A DNA stretch of 26,762 nt from an uncultured Oscillospiraceae bacterium (GCA_900548355.1 URKR01000027.1:1-26762); one strand, 5' to 3'. Positions 1 to 8,902 are shown, counted from the first letter of the stretch. The notes: generated by a model from the letters alone, not told the origin. Made by a program: numbers and translations.

Positions 1-968
1 TCCCGCCGCCGGGCCAGCGCATACGCCGCGCCCCCCGCCGCCGCCAGCGCGCCAAGCAGCAGCGCCGGCCCCGGTGTGAGCGCCATGCCCTGCACAAGTT
101 CGGCCTGCTGGCCGGATGCAAGCGTGTAAGGCAGGCCGAGCAGCTGGCCCAGCGCCGCGCCGTTCGCCTGGATCGGCTCAACGCCGCCGGGCTGGTTGAT
201 CGCAAATTTCCCGGTCAGATAATAATCGAGCAGCGGCAGCAGAAAACCGGCGTTGAGGGCGCAGAACACCCCGGCCGCGCCGGCCAGCCTGCCAAAGGCA
301 GCCCGGCTGAACACCTGCCGCGCGCAGAGCAGCGCAGCCAGCGCCAGCAGCAGCACCGTCATCTCAAAGCTCAGCAGGTGGCTTTGCAGCACCCCCGACA
401 GCCCAAGGACCAGCAGCGCCCACCCCGGCAGCCTGGCACGGTCCGGCCGGAGCGTGCGCCAGAACCCGGCCGCGACAAGCGGCAGGAATGCAAGGGCCGT
501 GTACTCCCCAAGGGCCGCACGGTCGGTGACATCGCACAGGCGGTATGCCGAAAGGGTGTACAGCACCGCCCCTGCCGCGCACGCGCAGCGCCCGCCGCCA
601 AGCCTGCGGCCCGCATAGTACCCTGTCGCCGCCGTGCACAGCGTAATGCCGAAGAGATAGGCGTCATACGCGGCGGAAACCGGCACCCCGGCCAGCCGCA
701 GCAGGGCCGGGGCGTACAGCAGCACATCGCCGTAAAAGACGCCGACCGCATAGCCGCAGCCGTTCACCCAGTCGGACTGGATGCGCACCGGGAGCTGCCC
801 GGCCGCCAGCCCCATCGCTATATTTTCGATCCGGCGCAGGTGGTAGCCAAGGTCGGACCCATGCCAGAGCCCGCCGGTCAAAAACGGCCCGCAGGCCAGA
901 AGGGTGACGCCGAGCAAACAGAGGATGAGAAAAAGCGGGCGTTTGAGAAGGTGTCTAGCTTTGTTCAT
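1..968 (-). CDS. Multi-pass membrane protein, PTPS-related/YfhO-like (partial, C-terminus off window)
   Basis: The reading frame starts with ATG at 968 and stays open to the left edge, giving about 322 residues. It begins with a basic stretch (MNKARHLLKRPLF) followed by a hydrophobic segment, then a soluble loop containing GSDLGYHLRRIENIAMGL, and then a series of hydrophobic helices. The motif order (G-S-D-x-x-x-H-x-x-R-I, then Q-x-P-V-R and a GYA-x-x-x-FYGD segment) resembles bacterial PTPS-related/YfhO-type polytopic proteins, which share a GT-C-like layout with lipid-linked sugar transferases. The substrate cannot be read from sequence. The ribosome binding site is weak (GGACGG, 5 nt before ATG). 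It lies downstream of galE in the same direction, separated by a repeat element, so a role in cell-surface glycosylation is a guess from context. Family call is moderate; being a membrane protein is near certain. Confidence 0.7.
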   Translation of the reverse strand, partial: MNKARHLLKRPLFLILCLLGVTLLACGPFLTGGLWHGSDLGYHLRRIENIAMGLAAGQLPVRIQSDWVNGCGYAVGVFYGDVLLYAPALLRLAGVPVSAAYDAYLFGITLCTAATGYYAGRRLGGGRCACAAGAVLYTLSAYRLCDVTDRAALGEYTALAFLPLVAAGFWRTLRPDRARLPGWALLVLGLSGVLQSHLLSFEMTVLLLALAALLCARQVFSRAAFGRLAGAAGVFCALNAGFLLPLLDYYLTGKFAINQPGGVEPIQANGAALGQLLGLPYTLASGQQAELVQGMALTPGPALLLGALAAAGGAAYALARRR

Positions 969-1001
969 TGTATCCGTCCAAAAATCAAAAAACAGGCATA
1001 A

Positions 1002-1130
1002 AGAATGAAAAATTGCGGTGGATCAGCGGCTGCCGGCCGCCCCAAAAAAGGCAGACACTTTTCCGCCGCTTTTTTTGAGCGTACCGCCAGGCGCGCGAAC
1101 CACCACAATTCTTCACTATTCACTTTTCAT
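1002..1130. repeat. Intergenic palindromic repeat, copy E1 (short form)
   Basis: The left border reads GAATGAAAAATTGCGGTGG. The right border is its imperfect inverse (CCACCACAATTCTTC, then further A/T-rich sequence to 1130). Inside the right border is the arm GCGCGC-N7-ACGCTC followed by an A-tract on the complementary strand, which recurs at 9389-9410. The element starts 8 bp after the galE stop codon and fills the gap to the next gene. A-tract and T-tract segments flanking a GC-rich centre could form a terminator-like hairpin for galE, but that is inference. Confidence 0.65.
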
Positions 1131-1138
1131 TTGCTGCT

Positions 1139-2164
1139 TTACTGCGCCGTCCGATACCCATCCGGGTTATGGCTCTGCCAGTTCCAGCTGTCGCGGCACA
1201 TTTCGTCAATGCCGTACTCGGCCTCCCAGCCAAGTTCCCGCTTGGCCTTGGAGGGATCGCACCAGCATTCGGCAATATCGCCGGGACGGCGCGGGTCGAT
1301 GACATAGGGCAGTTCGCGCCCGCAGGCCTTGCTGAAGGCATGGATGACATCCAGCACGCTGTAGCCGTGGCCGGTGCCGAGGTTGCAGACAAACAGGCCG
1401 GGCTTTTCGGCCAGCTTCTTGATCGCCGCCACATGGCCGCGGGCCAGATCGACGACGTGGATGTAATCCCGCACGCCGGTGCCGTCCGGGGTGGGGTAAT
1501 CGTTGCCGTAGACATGGACCTTTTCCAGCTTGCCGACCGCCACCTTGGCGATGTAGGGCACGAGGTTGTTCGGGATGCCGTTGGGGTCTTCACCAATCAG
1601 GCCGGACGGATGCGCGCCGATCGGGTTGAAGTAGCGCAGCAGCGCGACGTTGAGGTCGGGGTCGGCTTTGCAGCAATCGGTCAGGATGCGCTCGGTAAAG
1701 ACCTTGGTCGTGCCATAGGGGTTGGTGGTGGCGCCGGTGGGAAAATCCTCCCGGATGGGCACGCTGGCCGGGTCGCCGTAGACCGTTGCCGAAGAGGAAA
1801 AGATCAGGTTGTGGCAATCATAATGCCGCATGACATCCAGGATGGTCAGCGTGCAGTTGAGGTTGTTTGTGTAATACTCGATCGGTTTGGAGACGCTCTC
1901 CCCCACCGCCTTGTAGGCCGCGAACTGGATCACGCAGTCGATGCCGGGATAAGCGCGGAAGATGGCTTCCACCTCGTCACGTTTGGTCATATCCGCCTGA
2001 ACAAAGGGGAAATCCTTGCCGGTGATGGTCTTGACGCGCGCAAGGGCGACCGGGCTTGCATTGTACAGATTATCCGCCACGACGATGTCGTAGCCCGCTT
2101 GCAGAAGTTCGACACAGGTATGGCTGCCGATGTAACCGGCGCCGCCGCTGACCAGGATGGACAT
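1139..2164 (-). CDS. galE: UDP-glucose 4-epimerase
   Basis: GalE interconverts UDP-glucose and UDP-galactose with bound NAD in the cytoplasm (Leloir pathway and supply of UDP-galactose for surface glycans). The 341-residue product has the NAD-binding G-x-x-G-x-x-G at 7-13 (GGAGYIG), the SSSATVYG segment at 123-130 with the catalytic Ser near 125, and the catalytic pair Y150-x-x-x-K154 (YGTTK). Length fits the family (about 338). A longer in-frame ATG start exists, but ATG 2164 is chosen because AAAGGAG lies 8 nt upstream and the GxxGxxG motif then falls at the usual distance from the N-terminus. It follows the AraC-type regulator by 143 bp and probably has its own promoter. No galK or galT is in the window, so a glycan-precursor role is as likely as galactose catabolism. 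Confidence 0.95.
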   Translation of the reverse strand: MSILVSGGAGYIGSHTCVELLQAGYDIVVADNLYNASPVALARVKTITGKDFPFVQADMTKRDEVEAIFRAYPGIDCVIQFAAYKAVGESVSKPIEYYTNNLNCTLTILDVMRHYDCHNLIFSSSATVYGDPASVPIREDFPTGATTNPYGTTKVFTERILTDCCKADPDLNVALLRYFNPIGAHPSGLIGEDPNGIPNNLVPYIAKVAVGKLEKVHVYGNDYPTPDGTGVRDYIHVVDLARGHVAAIKKLAEKPGLFVCNLGTGHGYSVLDVIHAFSKACGRELPYVIDPRRPGDIAECWCDPSKAKRELGWEAEYGIDEMCRDSWNWQSHNPDGYRTAQ

Positions 2165-2236
2165 AACGAACGCTCCTTTGCTGTGTATGGAATTTTTATG
2201 CGGGGCGGCCGGCGGTTCCGGCACCCCTTTATTTTT

Positions 2237-2285
2237 ATTGTACACGCCTGCGACAGTTTATGGTATAGACGTTTCGCAAGCTTGC
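2237..2285 (-). promoter_or_regulatory. Possible galE promoter region
   Basis: On the minus strand a TACAAT -10-like hexamer occupies 2237-2242, about 73 nt upstream of galE; no convincing -35 sits 17 nt before it. A perfect 10-bp palindrome GCAAGCTTGC lies at 2276-2285, a few turns upstream, and could be a binding site, possibly for the AraC-type regulator encoded just upstream. The evidence is weak. Confidence 0.3.
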
Positions 2286-2307
2286 ATGGCAATTTGTTGC
2301 ACGCACC

Positions 2308-3189
2308 TCACCCGCCGCACAGGTGCAGCGGCTTGGGCGCACGGCGGTAAGCCGTGGGGGTCTGGCCGGTCAGCGCCCGGAACCGCTGCGAAAAATACGA
2401 TTGCGACGCATAACCGAGCATGCGCGCCACCTCGCCGGGCGGGTACCCCTGGGCCAGCAGCGCGCCGGCCTGCTCGATTTTGAACCGGATAAAGTAATCC
2501 CGCACGGTGCGCCCGGTGCGGGCGCGGAAAGCCTGCTGCAGCAGGGGCTTGCTGCACCCCACCGCGCGGCAGATTTCGTCCAGCGTCGGCTCTCGGTCAA
2601 GGTTTTCGGCAAAATAGAGCCGCGCGCCTTCCACCAGGGCCACCTGCTTCTGCTCGGCCCGGGCACGCGGGCCGGGCCGGCGGGCACGCCCAAGCCGCCG
2701 GGCCAGCAGCCAGAGGAATTCTTCGAGATACAGAACCTGCAGCCGCCCCACCCCAAGCGGCGGGTCGCCGCGGCGGGCGGGCAGGTCGCCGGCCGCCGGT
2801 TCCGCGGGCAGGGTCCAGCCTTCCCGCACGGCGCCGGCCAACAGCCGCAGGCAGTTGCGCTCCGCCGCCGCTGCCGGGGCGCTGCGGCGGCGGAACTGCT
2901 CCAGCAGGGTGCCGTCGGCCTCAAATTCCAGGCGCAGCACTTCGGGCGGCACTTCCCCCACCGCCCGCATGGCGGCGCGTTCCAGCGGCTGGTGGAACAA
3001 AAAGCGGCCGGTGCGCAGCAGCTGGGGTTTGCCGTCGGTTGATTCTTCCACCGTGCCGTCCAACACATAGACAAGCTGCCAGCCTTCACAGACACGCTCG
3101 GCCATGGTGGCGCCGGTGCGCCATTCGGCCGCCGCGGCCAGCAGAATTTCCCCCACGCGCAGGGTGGGCTCTTCCCGTTTGGCGGGCAT
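2308..3189 (-). CDS. AraC-family transcriptional regulator
   Basis: The 293-residue protein has an N-terminal cupin-like sensing region (about 1-120, with the YVLDGTVEES strand-turn-strand typical of AraC ligand domains), a basic Arg/Ala/Pro-rich linker around 160-185, and a C-terminal AraC/XylS double helix-turn-helix from about 190 to 285. The two recognition helices lie in PTLDEICRAVGCSKPLLQQ and PGEVARMLGYASQSYFSQRF. ATG 3189 is chosen over a TTG six bases upstream because AAGGAGG is 6 nt from the ATG and abuts the TTG. It starts 14 bp after the lipoprotein gene stop and is likely co-transcribed with it; galE follows. The ligand is unknown. AraC regulators of this shape often control carbohydrate genes, so galE or the lipoprotein operon are candidate targets by position only. 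Confidence 0.88.
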   Translation of the reverse strand: MPAKREEPTLRVGEILLAAAAEWRTGATMAERVCEGWQLVYVLDGTVEESTDGKPQLLRTGRFLFHQPLERAAMRAVGEVPPEVLRLEFEADGTLLEQFRRRSAPAAAAERNCLRLLAGAVREGWTLPAEPAAGDLPARRGDPPLGVGRLQVLYLEEFLWLLARRLGRARRPGPRARAEQKQVALVEGARLYFAENLDREPTLDEICRAVGCSKPLLQQAFRARTGRTVRDYFIRFKIEQAGALLAQGYPPGEVARMLGYASQSYFSQRFRALTGQTPTAYRRAPKPLHLCGG

Positions 3190-3203
3190 GGGCAACCTCC
3201 TTA

Positions 3204-4238
3204 TCAGCCGTGCCGCGGCGCCCGCGGCGGGGCGGCGGCGATCAGGTCATCCCGGCGGTAAAGGGCGGGGTCGGTCTGCGGGTCCAGCCGGAAAGTGCCG
3301 GGCGGGTCAGCCGCAGCGGCGGGGAACTGCTCAATGCCGGCAAAGGTGGCGCATAGCCCGAGCCGGTACGCCGTCAGCGGGCAGATGATCTTGTCTACAG
3401 CCTCATAGTCCAGGCTGCCGTCGGCATTGTAGGTATCCTGCATGATCGCATCGGGCCAGGAAGTCTCGACATAATCGACAAGCGCCGGCGTGACAAACAG
3501 GTCGTTGCTCCGGTCATAGAGGTCCGGCGCGCCGAACAGGTGCAAAATCTCATGCGCATAGACGGCCGGCGTTTCAAAGGTGCCTTCGGGGAAGAAGGCG
3601 TTTTCACGGTACAGGCAGCTGTATTCATGGTAGTAGGCGTCGCCGTCCTCCAGATAGTGCACCATCGTGAAGGAGCAGCCGGCCACCGGCAAAAACAGCA
3701 GGAACCCTATGTTGGAGGTTCCATAGGTTTTGGTGAGGGTTTCGGTGTCAAGCTCCTCGCAGAGGGCTTCGGCCGCACGGTAGAAGGTTTCGGATTCATC
3801 GGCCGACTGTCCGCCGGCAAACGTGCCGGCATAGCGCATCCGGATGACCAGGTCTTCCTCCCCGGCATAGAGGGTCGGGGTGACGCCGTATTCGGCGGCC
3901 TGGTCGGTGATCCAATCCACCGCAAGGGCCAGGTTCTGCTGGCTGCGGGCGATCTCCTCCTCACTCCAGGTTTCGCCGCCGGCCTCGTCAAGGTAGACGC
4001 TGTAGAGCACACAGGGCCAGGCCAGCAGCCCGGCGCTGCCGTACAGCCGCTGTTCGGTGCTGCGCGCCGGCAGCGCGGCCGTGGGCGCCGGGGTGGGGCT
4101 TGGGGTGGGCAAAGCAGGCGCCGGCATCTCCATTTCCGGCTGGGGGATGGCAGGCTCGCCGCGCCGGCGGGGCACACACCCGGCCAGGCAGGCGAGCGCC
4201 AGCGTCACGGCCAGCATACGCAGTGCAACCGGTTTCAT
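3204..4238 (-). CDS. Lipoprotein with M6-like zinc metalloprotease signature
   Basis: The 344-residue product starts with a signal peptide and lipobox LAGC (Cys21), so it should be a lipid-anchored extracytoplasmic protein. A Pro/Ala/Thr-rich spacer (about 28-60) follows, as in many surface lipoproteins. Residues 229-239 read HEILHLFGAPD, the extended zinc-binding signature H-E-x-x-H-x-x-G-x-x-D; the following L-Y-D resembles the PDLY/PDYY of M6-like (immune inhibitor A type) peptidases. H229, H233 and D239 are the expected ligands and E230 the catalytic base. The rest I do not recognise. ATG 4238 is used rather than GTG 4241 because it is 6 nt from AAGGGGG. The araC-type gene follows by 14 bp, suggesting a two-gene operon. 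Protease activity is inferred from the motif; the substrate is unknown. Confidence 0.75.
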   Translation of the reverse strand: MKPVALRMLAVTLALACLAGCVPRRRGEPAIPQPEMEMPAPALPTPSPTPAPTAALPARSTEQRLYGSAGLLAWPCVLYSVYLDEAGGETWSEEEIARSQQNLALAVDWITDQAAEYGVTPTLYAGEEDLVIRMRYAGTFAGGQSADESETFYRAAEALCEELDTETLTKTYGTSNIGFLLFLPVAGCSFTMVHYLEDGDAYYHEYSCLYRENAFFPEGTFETPAVYAHEILHLFGAPDLYDRSNDLFVTPALVDYVETSWPDAIMQDTYNADGSLDYEAVDKIICPLTAYRLGLCATFAGIEQFPAAAADPPGTFRLDPQTDPALYRRDDLIAAAPPRAPRHG

Positions 4239-4300
4239 CACACACCCCCTTATGGCAAAAACAGCAACGAATCGGCAAAGCAGCCGCGGGCCGCGCCGCT

Positions 4301-6613
4301 TCAGGCTTCCGGGGCGGCTGTGGGCAGCACCAGCAGCGGTTTTCCCTCTGCGTCGGCTTCCAGCCGCACAGAAAGGCCGTCGCCGGCCAGGCCGCCTTCG
4401 ATCAGGGCCGAGGCGACCGGATCTTCCAGGTACTTGCGGATGGTGCGGCGCAGTTCCCGCGCGCCGAACTTGGTGGAAGTGACCCGCACAAGCGCGGTGA
4501 GCGCTTCGGGGGTATAGGCAAGCTTCAAACCGCGCGCCTCAAGGCCGGGGCGGTATTCTTCAAGCATGAGGGCGGTGATCTTTTCCAGGTCCTTCTCATC
4601 CAGCGGGCGGAAGGTGATGACTTCGTCCACACGGCCGAGGAACTCGGGGCGCAGGAATTCCTGCAAAGCCTTCATGCTCTTGTCGCGGGTGACCTCCTCG
4701 GCGGTTTTGTTGAAGCCGGTGACGCCCGAATGGTCGGTGGAGCCGGCGTTCGAAGTCATGCAGATGACGGTGTTCGAGAAATCGACGGTACGGCCCTGGG
4801 CGTCGTTGATCTTGCCTTCGTCCAGGATCTGGAGCAGGATGTTCATGACATCCGGGTGGGCTTTCTCGATCTCATCAAACAGCACGACGCTGTACGGGTG
4901 GCGGCGGACCTTCTCGGTCAGCTGGCCGGCCTCGTCGTAACCGACATAGCCCGGCGGCGAGCCGATCAGGCGGGAAACCGCGTATTTCTCCATATACTCG
5001 CTCATATCGATCGAGATCAGCGGGTCAACGGTATCAAAGAGCTGGTTGGCCAGCTGCTTGACCAGCTCGGTTTTGCCGACGCCGGTCGGCCCGACAAAGA
5101 TGAAGCTGGCCGGGCGGTGGCGGCCGGCCAGGTCGGCGCGGGCGCGCTTGACGGCCTGGGCCACGCTGTGGACGGCTTCATCCTGGCCGATGATGTGGGC
5201 TTTGAGCGCATCCTCCAGCCCCTGCAGGCGGCCGTATTCGCTTTCCTTGATCTTGACAGCCGGGATGCCGGTCCAGAGTTCGACAACCTGGGCCACATCG
5301 TCAAGGGTGACCTTGATATCGGCAATGCGCAGCTCAAGCGCCGGCAGGCGTTCCCGCTCCCGGGCGAGCTCGGTCTTGATCCTGGCAAGTTCCTCATAAT
5401 CGATGGAGGAATCGGCCGCATCGGGGTCGGGGTTTTCCAGGGTGTGTTCCTGTTCCTCCAGGTCGGCGATGTGGTGCTGCAGCTGGAAGAACTCGGTGAT
5501 TTCGGGGTGGCGCAGGTTGCAGCAGGCGCAGGCTTCGTCCAGCAGGTCAATCGCCTTGTCCGGCAGGTAGCGGTCGGTGATATACCGCTCCGACAGCTGC
5601 ACCACGCTGGCAACAATCGGGTCCGGCACACGGACGCAGTGGTACTTTTCATAATACCCGCGCACGCCGCGCAGCACCTCGATGCTGTCATGGATCGAAG
5701 GTTCTTCCACCTTGACAGGCTGGAACCGGCGTTCCAGGGCGGAATCCTTTTCGATAAACTTGCGGTATTCGCTGAAGGTGGTGGCGCCGATCACCTGCAC
5801 CTGCCCGCGGGAAAGCGCGGGTTTCATGATGTTGGCGGCGTTCATCGCGCCGTCCGAATCGCCGGCGCCGACAATGTTGTGGATCTCGTCAATAAAAAGG
5901 ATCACGTTGCCGGCGGCCTTGACCTCGCCCAGCAGCCCCTTGACCCGCTGTTCAAACTGGCCGCGGAACTGGGTGCCGGCCACAAGGGCGGTCAGGTCCA
6001 GCAGGTAGATTTCCTTGTCCTGCAGCCGGGCGGGCACCTTGCCTTCGGCAATACGCTGGGCGATGCCTTCGGCAATGGCGGTTTTGCCCACGCCGGCTTC
6101 GCCGATCAAGCAGGGGTTGTTTTTCTGCCGGCGGCAAAGGATCTGCAGGGTGCGGTAGATTTCGCGGTCGCGGCCAATGATGTGGTCGGTCTTGCCGTCG
6201 CGGGCTTTCTGGGTCAGGTTTTCACAGTAGGTATCCAGATACTTGCGGCGGGGGGCCTTCTCCTTTTTGCCGTTGCGCTTTTGGTTTTGCTGGGCGTCGC
6301 CTTCCGCCCCCTGCGCGCCGAGGCCGAACGGGAAGGCCGGGCTGCCGCCGGGGACAAACTCGTCCTCCCCATCCTGATCGATCGGAGCCAGGGCGCCCGA
6401 AGCGCCGGCTTCCTCCAGGAAGCTGGCCATGCGCTCCTCCATATTTTCAAGATCCTGGTCCGTCATACCAAAACGCTGCATCAGGTCGTCAACCGGTTTG
6501 ATGTGCAGCGCCTTTGCGCAGGTCAGGCAGTAGCCTTCCTGAATGGGCTTGCCGTTTTCCATGCGCTGTATAAACACCACTGCGGTACGTTTTTTGCAGC
6601 GGACACAAAGCAT
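4301..6613 (-). CDS. clpE: ClpE-like ATP-dependent Clp protease ATP-binding subunit
   Basis: This 770-residue Hsp100 unfoldase would feed substrates to ClpP in the cytoplasm. It has an N-terminal C4 zinc finger (C3, C6, C29, C32) in place of the double ClpN domain, which is the ClpE hallmark. AAA1 carries Walker A GEAGVGKT (171-178) and Walker B ILFIDEIH (238-245). A charged, helical middle region spans about 374-440. AAA2 carries Walker A GPTGVGKT (508-515), the pore segment GSPPGYVGY (551-559) and Walker [12 protein letters not shown] (576-586). VTGF near 631-634 sits where the ClpP-binding loop is expected. ATG 6613 is chosen over the GTG at 6622 because it lies 8 nt from GAGAGG. ClpP is not in the window. 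No CtsR-type operator was seen upstream. ClpC is the alternative name, but the zinc finger favours ClpE. Confidence 0.88.
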   Translation of the reverse strand: MLCVRCKKRTAVVFIQRMENGKPIQEGYCLTCAKALHIKPVDDLMQRFGMTDQDLENMEERMASFLEEAGASGALAPIDQDGEDEFVPGGSPAFPFGLGAQGAEGDAQQNQKRNGKKEKAPRRKYLDTYCENLTQKARDGKTDHIIGRDREIYRTLQILCRRQKNNPCLIGEAGVGKTAIAEGIAQRIAEGKVPARLQDKEIYLLDLTALVAGTQFRGQFEQRVKGLLGEVKAAGNVILFIDEIHNIVGAGDSDGAMNAANIMKPALSRGQVQVIGATTFSEYRKFIEKDSALERRFQPVKVEEPSIHDSIEVLRGVRGYYEKYHCVRVPDPIVASVVQLSERYITDRYLPDKAIDLLDEACACCNLRHPEITEFFQLQHHIADLEEQEHTLENPDPDAADSSIDYEELARIKTELARERERLPALELRIADIKVTLDDVAQVVELWTGIPAVKIKESEYGRLQGLEDALKAHIIGQDEAVHSVAQAVKRARADLAGRHRPASFIFVGPTGVGKTELVKQLANQLFDTVDPLISIDMSEYMEKYAVSRLIGSPPGYVGYDEAGQLTEKVRRHPYSVVLFDEIEKAHPDVMNILLQILDEGKINDAQGRTVDFSNTVICMTSNAGSTDHSGVTGFNKTAEEVTRDKSMKALQEFLRPEFLGRVDEVITFRPLDEKDLEKITALMLEEYRPGLEARGLKLAYTPEALTALVRVTSTKFGARELRRTIRKYLEDPVASALIEGGLAGDGLSVRLEADAEGKPLLVLPTAAPEA

Positions 6614-6666
6614 AGGATTCACCTCTCTAACTCATAAGCTCTTTGTGATAACGAGCCTATTGTATC

Positions 6667-6695
6667 ATTATCCCCCCGCCCCCTGGCTTTTGCAA
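6667..6695 (-). promoter_or_regulatory. Candidate promoter for the clpE-like gene
   Basis: On the minus strand TTGCAA (6690-6695) and GATAAT (6667-6672) are separated by 17 bp, 54 bp upstream of the ATG at 6613. The spacer is almost all G/C. The same stretch can fold with a C-rich arm at 6698-6710 into an imperfect GC hairpin that might end transcription from cvpA, but it has no T-tract. Confidence 0.55.
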
Positions 6696-6742
6696 GGGGC
6701 GAGGGGGAAAATTTAGATAATGTTCACAAGATGCGCCGGCTG

Positions 6743-7417
6743 TCAATACCGCACCAGAAACGGGTTGAGCCCGGCAAAAAACTGGTACAGCACGGTCTGG
6801 TTGAGCACCCCGGCGCCCAGGATGGGCACCCGGCCGGCGGCCAGGCTGGAAGCCAGCCAGATCACAACCGACGTCACCCAGCAGTTGATGGCCCCGATGC
6901 CAAGGCCCAGCACAAGCCCCAGCAGCCGGTTCAGCCCGCCGACCAGCGGCACCGCGTTCATCCCGCGCAGCAGCGAAGCCAGCGCCCGCACAATGCCGCG
7001 CAAAACCAGGCAGGCCACCAGAAAGATCCCGGCTTTTACAAACGGCAGCAGCACCGCCATAAGGCCTTCGGCCGTCTGGGCTGCCGCGTCGTCGCTGAAG
7101 CTGCTGAGCACCGATTCCAGCGCGGCGCGCACGCTGTCGGGCAGGAAGGTGAAGTTTTCCAGCGCGGCGGCCGCATCGCCGCCGGCTTCGGCCAGCGCCA
7201 GCGTTACCTGCCGTGTCAGGAACGGGCTGAGAAAGGCATCGCCGATGGCCGGGGCAAAGGCCTGGGCCGCCCAGGCTGCGCCCAAAATGGCAAGCAGCCC
7301 GCCGGCCAGCAGCACCAGCGAAGCCAGAAAGCCCCGCCGGTGGCCAAGCCAGGCCGCCCCGGCCAGCAGCAGCACAAACAGCAGGTCATACAGTAACGGA
7401 TAGAGTGAGCTAGACAT
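6743..7417 (-). CDS. CvpA family membrane protein
   Basis: The 224-residue protein begins with a transmembrane helix (YPLLYDLLFVLLLAGAAWLG), then the G-H-R-R-G-F-L turn that marks CvpA-family N-termini, then another helix (LASLVLLAGGLLAILGAAWAA). Two more hydrophobic segments near residues 110-135 and 150-195 contain GMNAVPLVGGLNRLLG, matching the conserved R-x-x-x-x-x-P-x-x-G-x-x-N-x-x-x-G of the family. CvpA was first described as needed for colicin V production; its molecular role in Gram-positives is not settled. ATG 7417 is used: it has AAGGGA 7 nt upstream, while the upstream ATG 7441 lacks a Shine-Dalgarno. It follows the DUF5711 gene by 48 bp and is probably in one operon with it. Confidence 0.85.
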   Translation of the reverse strand: MSSSLYPLLYDLLFVLLLAGAAWLGHRRGFLASLVLLAGGLLAILGAAWAAQAFAPAIGDAFLSPFLTRQVTLALAEAGGDAAAALENFTFLPDSVRAALESVLSSFSDDAAAQTAEGLMAVLLPFVKAGIFLVACLVLRGIVRALASLLRGMNAVPLVGGLNRLLGLVLGLGIGAINCWVTSVVIWLASSLAAGRVPILGAGVLNQTVLYQFFAGLNPFLVRY

Positions 7418-7465
7418 TGCAGTTCCCTTCTTCTGATTCATCTTGGCAGGGCGCCGCGCGGCGGG

Positions 7466-8902
7466 TCAGGCCGCGGGTGCGGTGAGCACTTCCACCCGGC
7501 CGGCCGTGAACAGCAGCGGCTCGGCGGCGTTGAGCAGATAGAGCGGGCGGGTGGCATATTCCTGTTCCCACCGCAGCGTACCGTCCAGCCCATAGCACAG
7601 GACGGCGTTGTTCTCTATCAGATAAGCTTCGCTGTCGGCGCAGGTCACGCTGGCGGCCTGGCCGGCGTCGATCTCTCCGACGGGGGCAAGGTCGGTATCC
7701 AGCAGCGCCAGCGTGTTGCCGCTGTGGGCCGAAAGCAGCAGCGCCACCGTGCTGCCCTGCACCGAGATGCCCTGCAGCGCCGAGCCTTCGTAGTCATAGC
7801 GGGCGAGCTCGGCGCCGGTGGCGGGGTCAAGCAGGGCGGCGTAGGTATCAAACACCGCCAGCAGCCGGCTGCCGGACAGCCACTGCAGCCGCAGCACCAT
7901 GCTGCCGGCCGTGGCCGTATACCGGGCGGTGGCGGTGGTGCTGCCGATCTCCATGCAGTAGACGGTGGAGGCAAGCTGGCCGTCCCGCGCGGCGACGGTG
8001 CCGACCGCGAAGCGGCGGTTGTCCGGCGCAAAGGCAACTTCGATCGGGGTGCCCTGGTCCTGGGTGAGCAGCCAGGTAAAGACAGTCCGGTAGCGGGTGG
8101 GGTCCAGCACCTGCAGTTCGGCGACATAGCGGTCGGATTCGGTCACAACGGCAAGGGTGCCGTTGGCGGAAAGGCTGCACAGCATAATGCCCTGTTCGGT
8201 TGTGATGGTGTGCAGCGTGCGGGTGCGGCTTTCCACCCGCAGCTCGGTTCCGGCGCGGTCATACAGCACAAACCGCGTGTTGCCCACCGAAATCGCGGGC
8301 CGGGCATAGCCGGGCTGGATGGTGCGGACTTCACTGCCATAGGCCGAATACACCGCGACATCCTCGGCGTCCATTTCGACAAAGCCGCCGGCTAGCGTTT
8401 CGACCCGGGTGGGGGTTTCGATGCCGGTGGAAACCGGCCAGCCGCCGCCGCGCTGCAGATACAGCATGGCCGAATCGGCCGCGTCGCCGGCCACAAGGCT
8501 GATCGCCGTGAGGGTGCCGGTATAGGCCCCGAGCGCGACGAGCACGGCCAGCACAAGCGCGACGACGGCGAGCCGGCGGCGACGGCGGCGACGGCGCAGA
8601 ATCGGGCTTAACGGCTGCAGTTTTCCGCCGAACCCCTGGCGCCGCGGTTCCGCCACGCCGATGCCGCGGGCGATGTCCCGCGCGCTTTCGGCCTGGCGGG
8701 GTTTGGGCGGTTTGAAGCTGCCGGTTCGCGCGCGCCGGGTTTCCCGCGCATTCTCGGCGCGGGGGGCCGAAGCGGGCGGCCCGGCGGCGTCGGTTTGCGG
8801 GGGTTCCGGGTTCCGGGTTTCGGGTTCGGCCGGCAGCTCGCCGCGCTCCCGCGCGAGCATCCGCTGCCGCCGCGCCTCTTTCTCTCGCCTGCTCTCTGCC
8901 AT
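7466..8902 (-). CDS. DUF5711-type membrane-anchored beta-propeller-like protein
   Basis: The 478-residue product has a long, charged and Pro/Arg-rich cytoplasmic tail (1-102), a run of eight arginines (103-110), one transmembrane helix (about 111-137), and an extracytoplasmic region of repeated beta-strands. Blade-like repeats include MLCSLSANGTLAVVTESD, VAFAPDNRRFAVGT and a final LCYGLDGTLRWEQEY, as in WD40/PQQ-like propellers. This architecture and the CvpA neighbour match the DUF5711 family of clostridia; function is unknown. The arginine run before the helix fixes an N-in orientation. ATG 8902 has AGGGGG 7 nt upstream. Immediately upstream (from 8921) is a repeat composite, so any promoter must lie in or beyond those repeats. 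Confidence 0.8.
   Translation of the reverse strand: MAESRREKEARRQRMLARERGELPAEPETRNPEPPQTDAAGPPASAPRAENARETRRARTGSFKPPKPRQAESARDIARGIGVAEPRRQGFGGKLQPLSPILRRRRRRRRLAVVALVLAVLVALGAYTGTLTAISLVAGDAADSAMLYLQRGGGWPVSTGIETPTRVETLAGGFVEMDAEDVAVYSAYGSEVRTIQPGYARPAISVGNTRFVLYDRAGTELRVESRTRTLHTITTEQGIMLCSLSANGTLAVVTESDRYVAELQVLDPTRYRTVFTWLLTQDQGTPIEVAFAPDNRRFAVGTVAARDGQLASTVYCMEIGSTTATARYTATAGSMVLRLQWLSGSRLLAVFDTYAALLDPATGAELARYDYEGSALQGISVQGSTVALLLSAHSGNTLALLDTDLAPVGEIDAGQAASVTCADSEAYLIENNAVLCYGLDGTLRWEQEYATRPLYLLNAAEPLLFTAGRVEVLTAPAA

Noticed and set aside
4100..6637. 845-residue open frame on the plus strand opposite clpE
   Set aside because: It mirrors the ClpE-like gene, which has all family motifs on the other strand; long antisense frames are expected in GC-rich DNA. 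No ribosome binding site or recognisable domain.
6667..6720. Intrinsic terminator for cvpA
   Set aside because: A GC-rich imperfect stem exists, but it is not followed by a T-tract and coincides with the likely clpE promoter.
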